From NCBI GenBank assembly GCA_910579455.1, contig CAJTUT010000033.1, positions 1 to 7,213 on the forward strand: DNA of 7,213 nucleotides. The letters are read 5' to 3'. Position numbers and translations under genes: made by a program. Each line of letters begins with the position of its first letter. Positions within the stretch are counted from its first letter, which is position 1. The notes under the pieces are model-generated. The model had not been told where the DNA came from, did not search any database, and worked only from the letters and a program-made list of their open reading frames with translations. Shown here piece after piece: positions 1 to 6,426 of the stretch. This DNA comes from an uncultured Bacilli bacterium (GTDB taxonomy: Bacteria; Bacillota_I; Bacilli_A; RF39; UBA660).

Positions 1-228
1 AATACGTTTAATAAGAAGAAAGATATTTCAAGAAGATATGAAAAGGGGATTTCTACCAAGGGAGCAGGTAGAGGGAATGGATTATATTTTGCGAATAAAC
101 TAATTTCTAAGAATAAGTGGATAGATGAAAAACAAGATATTATAGATAATTTTTATATACAAAAGATATCTGTAATAAAAATGACACAGAATAAAAAAGG
201 TGGAAAGGTAAACAAAAGGAAGAAATAA
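1..228 (+). CDS. GHKL-domain sensor histidine kinase, C-terminal fragment (5' end outside window)
   Basis: Frame 1 is open from the first base to a TAA at 226-228, giving 75 residues with no start in view. The stretch STKGAGRGNGLYFANKLI looks like the G2 box (ATP-lid glycines, RGxGL) of GHKL ATPase domains, in the form seen in AgrC-type and related peptide-sensing kinases of Firmicutes (typically STKG..RGLGL). After it comes the usual short beta-strand end (FYIQKISVI), then a lysine-rich tail, NKKGGKVNKRKK. In this family the domain binds ATP and phosphorylates a histidine upstream, signalling to a LytTR-type response regulator. The sensing membrane domain and any partner genes lie left of the window. 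The ATPase call rests on the G2 box alone; the agr-like subgroup is inference. Confidence 0.78.
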   Translation, partial: NTFNKKKDISRRYEKGISTKGAGRGNGLYFANKLISKNKWIDEKQDIIDNFYIQKISVIKMTQNKKGGKVNKRKK

Positions 229-281
229 AGACACCATCTATAGTAAATAAATGAGGTGATTACTATAGATAGTGTCTTTTT
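227..281. terminator. Bidirectional rho-independent terminator between convergent genes
   Basis: The arms 227-246 and 260-279 pair over 20 bp with a single mismatch, around a 13-nt loop. On the plus strand the stem is followed by a T-rich run. On the minus strand it is followed by TTTATTTCTT. The hairpin begins within the kinase stop codon and lies 7 bases beyond the stop of the minus-strand gene at 287, so it probably ends both transcripts and marks the end of the metal operon. Confidence 0.85.
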
Positions 282-286
282 AATCT

Positions 287-847
287 TTAAATATCTTTTC
301 TTATATAATGTAAAAGTTTAGGAATAGGACCTATATGATTTTTAGCTTCCATCATTAAAAATTTAGTCATAATTTTATTTTGTTCTAGTAAGTTTATATT
401 CTCTGATTCAAAAGATACTATTTGATTTCTATTATTCCATATTACTTTAACAACAGGAAATAATTCTGAATCATTTGTAGATATTAAAGTAGGAAAACCT
501 AAACCCATATTTTCAAAATATACTTGATAAATAAATGGTAATGAATTTAAGAAACTTTCTTGATAAGAACACTCATGTTCTGTTTCTAATATTAAGTCGG
601 TTAATTGTAATGGATTGTTTGGCAAAACATCAATTGGTACATCTCCTAATGTAATATAATGAATACAAACTTCCATTAATGCTTTATCATATACAGTAGT
701 TTGTTCCTCTTTATTTAATCGAAAATAATCAAAATAGGATATTGCATCTTCATTTTGTTGGGTTTTCACTATGCCTTTATTCACCTCTTTTTGAAATAAT
801 TGATAAAAGTAATTAAAGGGAATTTTATCGGTTGGTTCTTTAGTCAT
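287..847 (-). CDS. Hypothetical protein, 186 residues, possible last gene of the metal operon
   Basis: I do not recognise the family. The product is soluble-looking, with no signal peptide or membrane segment. It is rich in Asn, Glu, Gln, Leu and Phe, and acidic through the middle. It has only two cysteines, at about residues 61 and 93, not in a metal-type CxxC or CxC arrangement. The start at 847 is supported by GGAAGGA on the minus strand, ending 8 nt before the ATG. The gene begins 44 bp after the Cu-type ATPase stop (892) with no terminator or obvious promoter between, and is followed directly by the strong hairpin at 227-281. Co-transcription with the metal genes is therefore plausible, but no residue links it to metal handling. 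It could equally be an unrelated passenger gene with its own promoter inside the ATPase gene. Confidence 0.75.
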   Translation of the reverse strand: MTKEPTDKIPFNYFYQLFQKEVNKGIVKTQQNEDAISYFDYFRLNKEEQTTVYDKALMEVCIHYITLGDVPIDVLPNNPLQLTDLILETEHECSYQESFLNSLPFIYQVYFENMGLGFPTLISTNDSELFPVVKVIWNNRNQIVSFESENINLLEQNKIMTKFLMMEAKNHIGPIPKLLHYIRKDI

Positions 848-891
848 TCTCTCATTCCTTCCATAGTTTTTAACTTTTTCTATTTTATGCC

Positions 892-2643
892 TTATTTTAT
901 ATTTTTTAATCGCAATGAATTAACTACTACCGTAAGACTACTAAGTATCATTGCAATACTGCCAAACATAGGTGTCATGGAAATGCCAAATTTTTCAAAT
1001 AACCCCATTGCAATTTGAATCATACATAAATTATAGAAAAAAGCCCAAAACAAATTTTGTTTAATAAACCGATAGGACTTTTTACTAATTTTGATTAAGT
1101 CGATTATATTATCTATATTATTGTTCATTAAGATTACATCTGATGCATCCATTGCTATATCTGTGCCATCATTAATACTTACTTCAATAGTTGCATTAAT
1201 AAGAGCTGGAGCATCATTAATTCCGTCCCCTATCATCATTACATTTCTTTTACGGTCTACTAAATTTCTAATGTACTCCGCTTTTTTTTGAGGAATCATA
1301 CTGGCCATTACATTTTTTATTCCCAGTTCATCTGCAACCATATTAGCAGTTTCTAGATTGTCTCCTGTTAACATTACTACTTTTATATGATTGTCATTTA
1401 ATCTTTGAATGCTATTCTTTATATCCTTGCGTACAACATCTCTAACACCGATTAGACCAATAATAATATCGTTTTCTATAAGATAGATAATGCTACAGCT
1501 GTGTTTCACTAAGTATGCATAGTCCTTTTTTAATATAGCATTTAGTTTTAATCCATTCAAAATTTTATCATTTCCTAAATAATATTCATTTCCATTTATA
1601 TATCCAGTAATTCCTTTTCCATGTATAATCTTAACATTTTCAACCTCTAACCTTTTCTTGATAGAGAAAGCCGTACTTATAGGATGGGAAGAAAAATTCT
1701 CAATATTAGCTACAATATCTAATAATTCACTTTTTTTATACGAAGAATAATTATAAATTTTAAATATACCCAGCTTTCCGAAAGTTAAGGTTCCAGTTTT
1801 ATCAAAGACTATGGTATCCACCTTTCTTGCATTTTCTAAAACCGAACTATTTCGTAAAAATAATCCCTTTTTAGCACATATTCCGTTACTTATTACTACT
1901 ATTAATGGGACTGCTAATCCTAGTGAACAAGGGCATGCTACTACTAATACTGTTACCATATGGATTAATGAATTACGGAATGATATTCCTATTAGAGCTT
2001 GGAATAGAAATGTTAAAAGGGAAAGCATGATAATAAACGGTACGAAATATCCACTTATTTTATCTGTTAGTGTTTGTATTTTACTTTTGGTATTGGTAGC
2101 CTCAACAACTAATCTTATAATATCTGATATTGTAGAATTTCTGCCTATTTTTTCGGCTTGATATTCAATATATCCATCATAACAGATGGAGCCAGCAATC
2201 ACCTTGCTTCCCTTATTTTTTAATATAGGAATACTTTCTCCAGTAATAAAGCTTTCATCAACATAAGTTGATCCCTTACAAACTTTTCCATCTACAGCAA
2301 TCTTATCTCCTGCCTTACAAATTAATGTATCCCCATGTTTCACCTCATCTATAGATACCTTTTTATGTTGATTCTGTGCTTTTAAAATAGCATTTTGTGG
2401 TGTGATTTGAACCAATTTTCGAATTGAATCTTTTGTTTTATCCTTACTAATAGATTCTATATATCTTCCTAACTGAATAAAGTAAATGACCATACAAGTT
2501 GATTCAAAGTATAAATCACCAAGGAATTGACTACTTCCCAAGATGATATTTACATAACCATAGATACTGTAGATAAAACTGAATGTAACACTAAATAAAA
2601 CTAAAGTATCCATATTTGGAATTTTATGTACTAGATTCTTCAT
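892..2643 (-). CDS. copA: Cu(I)-type P1B-1 ATPase, main part (N-terminus cut off by frame changes)
   Basis: This 583-residue frame carries nearly the whole catalytic core of a copper-exporting P-type ATPase. It has TGES (134-137, actuator), CPC at 237-239 in the metal-binding membrane helix (ACPCSLGLAVP), DKTGTLT with phosphorylated Asp281, the His320-Pro321 (HP) motif of the nucleotide domain, TGDN (426-429) and GDGINDAP (472-479). The last two helices carry Tyr537-Asn538 and M565xxSS569, the P1B-1 signature for Cu(I) or Ag(I). The first residues (NLVHKIPNMDTLV) match the loop that normally follows the second membrane helix, so about 140 N-terminal residues are missing here. They are encoded just upstream in two other pieces (see 892-3063). 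No good ribosome binding site precedes the ATG at 2643, so this is probably not a natural start. Without its first two helices the protein is unlikely to transport normally. Confidence 0.9.
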   Translation of the reverse strand: MKNLVHKIPNMDTLVLFSVTFSFIYSIYGYVNIILGSSQFLGDLYFESTCMVIYFIQLGRYIESISKDKTKDSIRKLVQITPQNAILKAQNQHKKVSIDEVKHGDTLICKAGDKIAVDGKVCKGSTYVDESFITGESIPILKNKGSKVIAGSICYDGYIEYQAEKIGRNSTISDIIRLVVEATNTKSKIQTLTDKISGYFVPFIIMLSLLTFLFQALIGISFRNSLIHMVTVLVVACPCSLGLAVPLIVVISNGICAKKGLFLRNSSVLENARKVDTIVFDKTGTLTFGKLGIFKIYNYSSYKKSELLDIVANIENFSSHPISTAFSIKKRLEVENVKIIHGKGITGYINGNEYYLGNDKILNGLKLNAILKKDYAYLVKHSCSIIYLIENDIIIGLIGVRDVVRKDIKNSIQRLNDNHIKVVMLTGDNLETANMVADELGIKNVMASMIPQKKAEYIRNLVDRKRNVMMIGDGINDAPALINATIEVSINDGTDIAMDASDVILMNNNIDNIIDLIKISKKSYRFIKQNLFWAFFYNLCMIQIAMGLFEKFGISMTPMFGSIAMILSSLTVVVNSLRLKNIK

Positions 2644-2721
2644 ACCGCTGATTAAAATATCCAGGTAAACAATAGCGTAATTATAAAAAGAATGGTAGAA
2701 AAAATTTGCGGATAATCTCGA

Positions 2722-3063
2722 TTAATATATGGAATATTTGGTAAATAAAATCTTTCGGACTGATATATATATATATATCATAAATATAATAAGAATACCA
2801 AATATAACTAGTTTTAGCTTATCTAACGGTTTTGTCTCACCATCATCTATACCTCTAAATTCTCCTAAACTTTCAAAACCAACGTTTCTTACAAATCGTT
2901 CAATATTCTTTATACTAATCCCTTCATATTCAATAGTAGCAACAGATAATACTAGGTTTACGGTTTCATTTTTTATGCCATTTTGTTTATTTAAATATTT
3001 TTCTAGTCCTGAGGAACATCCACTACAAGTCATCCCTCCAATGGATAACATGATTTTTTTCAT
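2722..3063 (-). CDS. N-terminal part of the Cu-type ATPase: HMA domain plus first membrane helix
   Basis: This 113-residue piece starts at the ATG at 3063, preceded by AAAAGAG, 20 bp after the Zn/Cd-type ATPase stop. The frame stays open further upstream to 3162, but that part overlaps the end of the preceding ATPase and is not used here. Residues 1-70 form a heavy-metal-associated (HMA) domain with GMTCSGC, Cys13 and Cys16 binding the metal. A linker follows, then membrane helix KLVIFGILIIFM (about 84-95). The (AT)8 tract comes next, and the reading then shifts into an unrelated tail (SVRKILFTKYSIY) ending in TAA at 2722-2724. If expressed, the product would be a membrane-anchored HMA domain, roughly comparable to a CopZ-like chaperone with an added anchor. 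More likely it is the front of a broken copA. Confidence 0.8.
   Translation of the reverse strand: MKKIMLSIGGMTCSGCSSGLEKYLNKQNGIKNETVNLVLSVATIEYEGISIKNIERFVRNVGFESLGEFRGIDDGETKPLDKLKLVIFGILIIFMIYIYISVRKILFTKYSIY
2763..2778. repeat. (AT)8 dinucleotide tract inside copA
   Basis: Eight uninterrupted AT units lie exactly where the copA reading frame breaks, just after the first membrane helix. With eight units the frame ends 11 codons beyond the tract. Nine or six units would join it to the downstream coding frame. Such short repeats can change length by slipped-strand mispairing. Confidence 0.9.
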
Positions 3064-3083
3064 ATTTTCACACTCTTTTGAAT

Positions 3084-4934
3084 TTATTTTACTTTTATAA
3101 TTTTTAATGCATTTAATATTGCTAAAATAGAAACTCCTACATCTGCAAACACGGCCATCCACATACTTGCAAGTCCGAACGCGCTTAATATCAATACTCC
3201 AATTTTTACTGTAATAGCAAAAACAATATTTTGTTTTACAATTCTCATTGTTTTTTTTGAGATCCGAATAGAATTTGAAATTTTAGATAGTTCGTCTGTC
3301 ATAATAACTACATCTGCTGCTTCTATAGCCGCTTCACTACCCAGACCTCCCATAGCAATTCCTATATCAGCTAATGCGAGCACAGGGGCATCATTAATTC
3401 CATCCCCAACAAATATAAGTTTACCATTTTTTGACTTTTGAATCATTAATTTTTCGACTAAATTTACTTTATCTGTAGGTAATAATTCTGCATAACATTC
3501 ATCTAAATTAAGTTTTTTTGCAACAGAGGCACTAATACTTTTATGATCTCCTGTTAACATAATGATTTTTTTTATATTGCTATCCCTTAATAGATTTATT
3601 GCTTTATAAGAGTCGTCTTTTATTTTGTCTGAAATTAATATGGTTCCTGCAAATTTACCGTTTATTGCAACATATACAATTGTTCCTATTTCTTCACTCT
3701 TTTTAAATTTAATCTTATAATCATTCATTAATCGTTCATTTCCTACCAGTACTTCTTTTCCATCTACTTTGGCGAAAATACCTTTACCAGAAATCTCCTG
3801 TGTTTTAGTAACAAGACTGTTATTTATAGTTTTACCATAGGATTGTTTTAATGAAAGAGAAATTGGATGATTGGAGAAATTTTCAGCATAAGAGGCATAT
3901 TTTAATAAATTATTATCAGAATATCCTATTGAATCTATTTTTTGTACTTTAAATACCCCTTCCGTTAAAGTTCCCGTCTTATCACATGCTACAATTTCAG
4001 TTTCCGCCAAAGCCTCCAGATAATTACTTCCTTTTATTAAAACCCCTATCTTGGAGGCAGCCCCTATTCCGCCGAAGAAAGATAGTGGTATAGAAATCAC
4101 TAGTGCACATGGACAAGAGACAACCAAAAAGGATAAAGCCCTATATAACCAATCATAAAACATCGCATTTTTTATAATAAGGGGAGGGATAATTGCAAGT
4201 AATACTGCTACTATTACCACAATAGGTGTATATACTTTTGAAAATTTACTAATAAAGTTTTCAGACTTAGTCTTTCTGCTACTTGCGTTTTCAACTAAAT
4301 CTAATATTTTACTAACAGTCGATTCTTGGAATTTTTTAGTTACCTTTATTTTTAAAATTCCATCATTATTAATACAACCGCTTAACACATCTGTATTTAT
4401 GCGAACCTTCCTAGGTACAGATTCACCCGTTAAGGCTTGAGTATTAATCATACTTTCACCCTCTACGACAATCCCATCTAGAGGAATTTTTTCACCGGGT
4501 TTAACCATTATAATTTCACCGATATTCACTTCATCAGGGTCAACTCTCTCAATATAGTCCTTACGAAAAACATTTGCATAATCTGGCCTTACGTCCATAA
4601 GGCTTGCTACGGATTTTCTTGATTTATCTACTGCATAACTTTGAAATAGTTCCCCTATTTGATAAAAAAGCATTACAGCAACTGCCTCTGGAAATTCTCC
4701 AATCCAAAAAGCTCCAATTGTTGCAACAGTCATTAAAAAATTTTCATCAAATAACTTACCCTTAAAAATATTTCTTACTGCTTTTAGCACAATATCATAC
4801 CCAACAATAATATAGGCTATTACATATAAGATTCTACGAATTATTTCTATATCAAATCTGATGATTAGAGCGATTAAAACTAATAGAAGAGAAATTATGA
4901 TCTTAATAGATTGTACTTTTGCTTTTCTATTCAT
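3084..4934 (-). CDS. cadA: Zn/Cd/Pb-type P1B-2 ATPase (heavy-metal efflux pump)
   Basis: This intact 616-residue P-type ATPase uses ATP to export divalent soft metals across the cytoplasmic membrane. Motifs in order: TGES (169-172), CPC at 274-276 in SCPCALVISIP, DKTGTLT with phosphorylated Asp318, His356-Pro357, TGD (461-463) and GDGINDAP (510-517). Lys577 in the seventh helix (ITVKIG) and Asp598 in DVG of the eighth are the P1B-2 signature for Zn, Cd and Pb rather than Cu. The protein begins almost directly with the first membrane helix (about 10-26) and has no N-terminal metal-binding domain. That domain is encoded by the gene immediately upstream, 4 nt away. GAGGGG, inside the end of that gene and 10 nt before the ATG, serves as ribosome binding site and suggests translational coupling. 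Naming it cadA rather than zntA is a convention; the preferred metal cannot be read from sequence. Confidence 0.92.
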   Translation of the reverse strand: MNRKAKVQSIKIIISLLLVLIALIIRFDIEIIRRILYVIAYIIVGYDIVLKAVRNIFKGKLFDENFLMTVATIGAFWIGEFPEAVAVMLFYQIGELFQSYAVDKSRKSVASLMDVRPDYANVFRKDYIERVDPDEVNIGEIIMVKPGEKIPLDGIVVEGESMINTQALTGESVPRKVRINTDVLSGCINNDGILKIKVTKKFQESTVSKILDLVENASSRKTKSENFISKFSKVYTPIVVIVAVLLAIIPPLIIKNAMFYDWLYRALSFLVVSCPCALVISIPLSFFGGIGAASKIGVLIKGSNYLEALAETEIVACDKTGTLTEGVFKVQKIDSIGYSDNNLLKYASYAENFSNHPISLSLKQSYGKTINNSLVTKTQEISGKGIFAKVDGKEVLVGNERLMNDYKIKFKKSEEIGTIVYVAINGKFAGTILISDKIKDDSYKAINLLRDSNIKKIIMLTGDHKSISASVAKKLNLDECYAELLPTDKVNLVEKLMIQKSKNGKLIFVGDGINDAPVLALADIGIAMGGLGSEAAIEAADVVIMTDELSKISNSIRISKKTMRIVKQNIVFAITVKIGVLILSAFGLASMWMAVFADVGVSILAILNALKIIKVK

Positions 4935-4938
4935 GGAC

Positions 4939-5163
4939 CTAATACCCCTCGATTGTCACATCGGGTTCTGCCTTTTTTATTATTTTTTTAATATGCTTTA
5001 AGGCTGTCATCTCGTTTTCTTCTAAGCATTCAAAAGTTAATCTTTGTGTCAAAAAATTAATCCTAACATTCTCAATAATATCAATTTTTTGCAAAACTGA
5101 CTCTAACTCATTTGCACAGTTTGCACAATCCAAATTATTAATTTTAAATTTATATGTTTTCAT
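4939..5163 (-). CDS. Free-standing HMA metal-binding domain protein
   Basis: This 74-residue protein is a single heavy-metal-associated domain with the beta-alpha-beta-beta-alpha-beta pattern. Its motif, LDCANCANELE, has Cys13 and Cys16 as metal ligands. The wording LDCANCA is typical of the N-terminal domain of Zn/Cd-type ATPases, whereas copper domains usually read MTCxxC (as in the downstream Cu-type piece). AAAGGAG lies 6 nt before the ATG. The gene starts 18 bp after the repressor stop and ends 4 nt before the ATPase that lacks such a domain. The ATPase frame is offset from this one, so it is a true split rather than one gene with a stop. It probably delivers metal to the pump or regulates it. 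A copper-chaperone (CopZ) role is less likely given the motif. Confidence 0.9.
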   Translation of the reverse strand: MKTYKFKINNLDCANCANELESVLQKIDIIENVRINFLTQRLTFECLEENEMTALKHIKKIIKKAEPDVTIEGY

Positions 5164-5181
5164 TATAACTCCTTTTTCATA

Positions 5182-5550
5182 TTATTTTTTATCTTTATGA
5201 TTAATATGTTCTAATCCAATTTCAAACAACTTAACGATATGGTCATCATCTAATGTATAATATACCTCTTTTCCACTTTTTCTACATCTAACAACTTCAC
5301 TATTTCTTAATACTGCGAGTTGATGGGATGTAGAAGATTTTGTCATATTAAGTACGTTTGCCAAATCACAAACGCACATTTCTTTTTGATTCAAGGCAAA
5401 TAATATTCTACATCTTGTAGTATCTCCTATTAGTTTATATAGTTCTGCCAATCTATCAAGTGTCTTCCTACTTGGCATACTTTGTAATACTTCATCAACA
5501 GCGTTTTGGTGTATTACATTACAATCACAAGAAAATTCATTTCTAGACAT
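5182..5550 (-). CDS. ArsR/SmtB-family metal-sensing repressor, CadC-like
   Basis: This 122-residue winged-helix repressor should bind its own promoter and release it when metal binds. KLIGDTTRCRILFAL opens the domain, and SSTSHQLAVLRNSEVV is the recognition helix region. Both family metal sites can be seen. Cys8 and Cys10 (CDC) near the N-terminus, with Cys59 and Cys61 in alpha-3 (MCVCDLA), match the CadC Cd/Pb/Bi sensing site. Asp102, His104, His115 and His118 in alpha-5 match the SmtB/CzrA-type Zn site, whose last ligand is usually Glu. GGAGGG, 5 nt before the ATG at 5550, fixes the start. It is the first gene of the operon, 18 bp before the HMA gene, behind a promoter with an embedded operator. 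The likely inducers are Cd, Pb and Zn, not copper. Confidence 0.92.
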   Translation of the reverse strand: MSRNEFSCDCNVIHQNAVDEVLQSMPSRKTLDRLAELYKLIGDTTRCRILFALNQKEMCVCDLANVLNMTKSSTSHQLAVLRNSEVVRCRKSGKEVYYTLDDDHIVKLFEIGLEHINHKDKK

Positions 5551-5581
5551 AAATTCCCTCCACTCTTATATTATGTCTTTT

Positions 5582-5601
5582 AGTTGAATTGTTTCTCAAC
5601 T
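5582..5601. promoter_or_regulatory. Possible second operator at the transcription start
   Basis: AGTTGA (5582-5587) and TCAACT (5596-5601) form an inverted repeat with an 8-bp gap, overlapping the predicted transcription start. Its left half repeats part of the main operator region: TAGTTGAAT occurs at 5581-5589 and again at 5612-5620. It may be a weaker second repressor site. Confidence 0.4.
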
Positions 5602-5607
5602 GTTTTA

Positions 5608-5637
5608 ATTATAGTTGAATATATATTCATTTGTCAA
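5608..5637 (-). promoter_or_regulatory. Consensus sigma-A promoter of the metal operon
   Basis: Reading the minus strand, TTGACA (5637-5632) and TATAAT (5613-5608) are perfect -35 and -10 boxes with an 18-bp spacer. An A/T tract just upstream (A10 on the plus strand, 5647-5656) could act as an UP element. Transcription should begin near 5600, giving a leader of about 50 nt before the repressor gene. Confidence 0.85.
5616..5629. promoter_or_regulatory. Putative ArsR/CadC-family operator (TGAA-N6-TTCA)
   Basis: TGAATATATATTCA is a perfect 14-bp palindrome lying entirely between the -35 and -10 boxes. The half-sites TGAA and TTCA separated by 6 bp fit the SmtB/CadC/CzrA operator type. Bound repressor would block RNA polymerase. 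Confidence 0.75.
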
Positions 5638-5796
5638 TGATAAAATAAAAAAAAAATTTAGATAAAACAAATGCTATTTAAATCTTTTTTCACAATCTGT
5701 CTTCAGTAGAACTTTCATTTACTTCCAGGGAAAGCCTATTATATGATAAAATATTGACCATTATTTCAGCTGACCTTTATTCACCATATTATCTTT

Positions 5797-6396
5797 CTAA
5801 AATAATGTAACTTGTTCATTACGTTTAATTTCTTTCATATTATATAGGATTTCGTATTTATTATATTCCTCTACAAATATCTTATATAATCTCTGATAAT
5901 TAGGAACAACACAACTATATCTCTTCCCATAATATTTAAGATACTTTCCCGTTAATCCAATAAAGTGTTGATCTAATTTATCAAAGTCATAATCCATTTG
6001 GTTTTCTCTTAAGGTTACTCACATATAAGTATGAATGAATTTAACTCCATTTAAACTTGCGAGTTTTACCAATTCTTTTATATCTTCTTCTTTATCAGTA
6101 ATAAATGGTAAAACAGGATTCATCATAACTCCTACAAATAAACCGTTATCAGATAATCTATTAATTATTTGTAATCTTTTAGATGATTCACATACATTTG
6201 GTTCTATTATTCTTGATAGTTTATCATTTGGTGTAGTTATAGTAAATTTTATAATAACATTATTTTTAGGGTTTATCTCTTTTAATATATCTATATCTCT
6301 TACAACCAAATCACTTTTTGTATCAATGGAAACACTATACCATTCATTATCATATCCTACCTTCGAAAGTATAGTTTTCGATTTTATAAATTTCAT
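5797..6396 (-). pseudogene. Decayed SPL-family radical SAM protein gene (internal deletion plus in-frame TGA)
   Basis: The start at 6396 has AAAGGCGG upstream. The frame reads 125 residues to a TGA (6019-6021), then continues in the same frame to TAG (5797-5799), 199 codons in all. The parts match clostridial SPL-type radical SAM proteins: an N-terminal KFIKSKTILSK and DNEW, then TKSDLVVRDIDILKEI, TPNDKLSRIIEPN, GVMMNPVLPFITD, KLASLNGVKFIHTYM, VTLRENQ and a C-terminal YGKRYSCVVPNYQRLYKIF. Two things are wrong. About 100 residues between DNEWYS and VSIDTKSD are missing, which is where the CxxxCxxC cluster for the 4Fe-4S/SAM site should lie. Also, the TGA stands where relatives have Gly (TYM-stop-VTLRENQ, expected GVTLR), a one-base GGA to TGA change. 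The product cannot be an active radical SAM enzyme. The intact family size is from memory. Confidence 0.82.
6019..6021 (-). other. In-frame TGA interrupting the radical SAM remnant
   Basis: A single TGA divides two open pieces in the same frame (6022-6396 and 5797-6018). Homologous-looking sequence continues directly after it, so it is a nonsense change rather than a gene end. A fresh start at the ATG at 5997 has no convincing ribosome binding site. Confidence 0.75.
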
Positions 6397-6426
6397 GTAT
6401 TAACCGCCTTTCAAATATATTTATAG

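Larger units (their letters stand above)
892..3063 (-). pseudogene. copA: Complete copA locus reconstructed from three frames (frameshifted or phase-variable)
   Basis: The two open frames above are parts of one gene. Between them, a third frame (2759-2655, 35 codons) encodes the missing middle: SERFYLPNIPYINRDYPQIF and then the second membrane helix, STILFIITLLFTWIF, which leads directly into ISGMKNLVHKIPNMD. One extra AT unit (or two fewer) at 2763-2778 joins piece 1 to the middle. One extra T in the T4 run (2654-2657, minus strand) joins the middle to piece 3. The net change is a multiple of three, so the outer frames agree, but a TAA at 2722-2724 separates them. The rebuilt protein would be about 720 residues with one HMA domain, a normal CopA size. 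Real mutation, a variable repeat and sequencing error cannot be told apart here. Confidence 0.8.

Noticed and set aside
800..2161. Several plus-strand open frames opposite the Cu-type ATPase
   Set aside because: They lie antisense to a strongly recognisable P-type ATPase. Their hydrophobic content mirrors its membrane helices and they have no family resemblance of their own.
2763..2778. The AT tract as a CRISPR-like or tandem-gene repeat
   Set aside because: It is a simple 2-bp microsatellite of 16 bp; no spacer-repeat pattern exists anywhere in the window.
3064..3162. Longer N-terminus for the HMA piece starting at 3162
   Set aside because: It would overlap the end of the Zn/Cd-type ATPase by about 80 bp and adds an unfamily-like basic stretch. 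The ATG at 3063 begins exactly at the HMA fold.
5688..5750. Possible terminator hairpin between the radical SAM remnant and the metal promoter
   Set aside because: Only very short arms (such as CTTTC/GAAAG) could be paired and no T-run follows. I could not support a terminator here.
6019..6021. TGA read as glycine or selenocysteine (altered code or recoding)
   Set aside because: The gene also lacks its catalytic region, no SECIS-like hairpin is apparent after the codon, and the other genes read normally with the standard code. A nonsense mutation is simpler.
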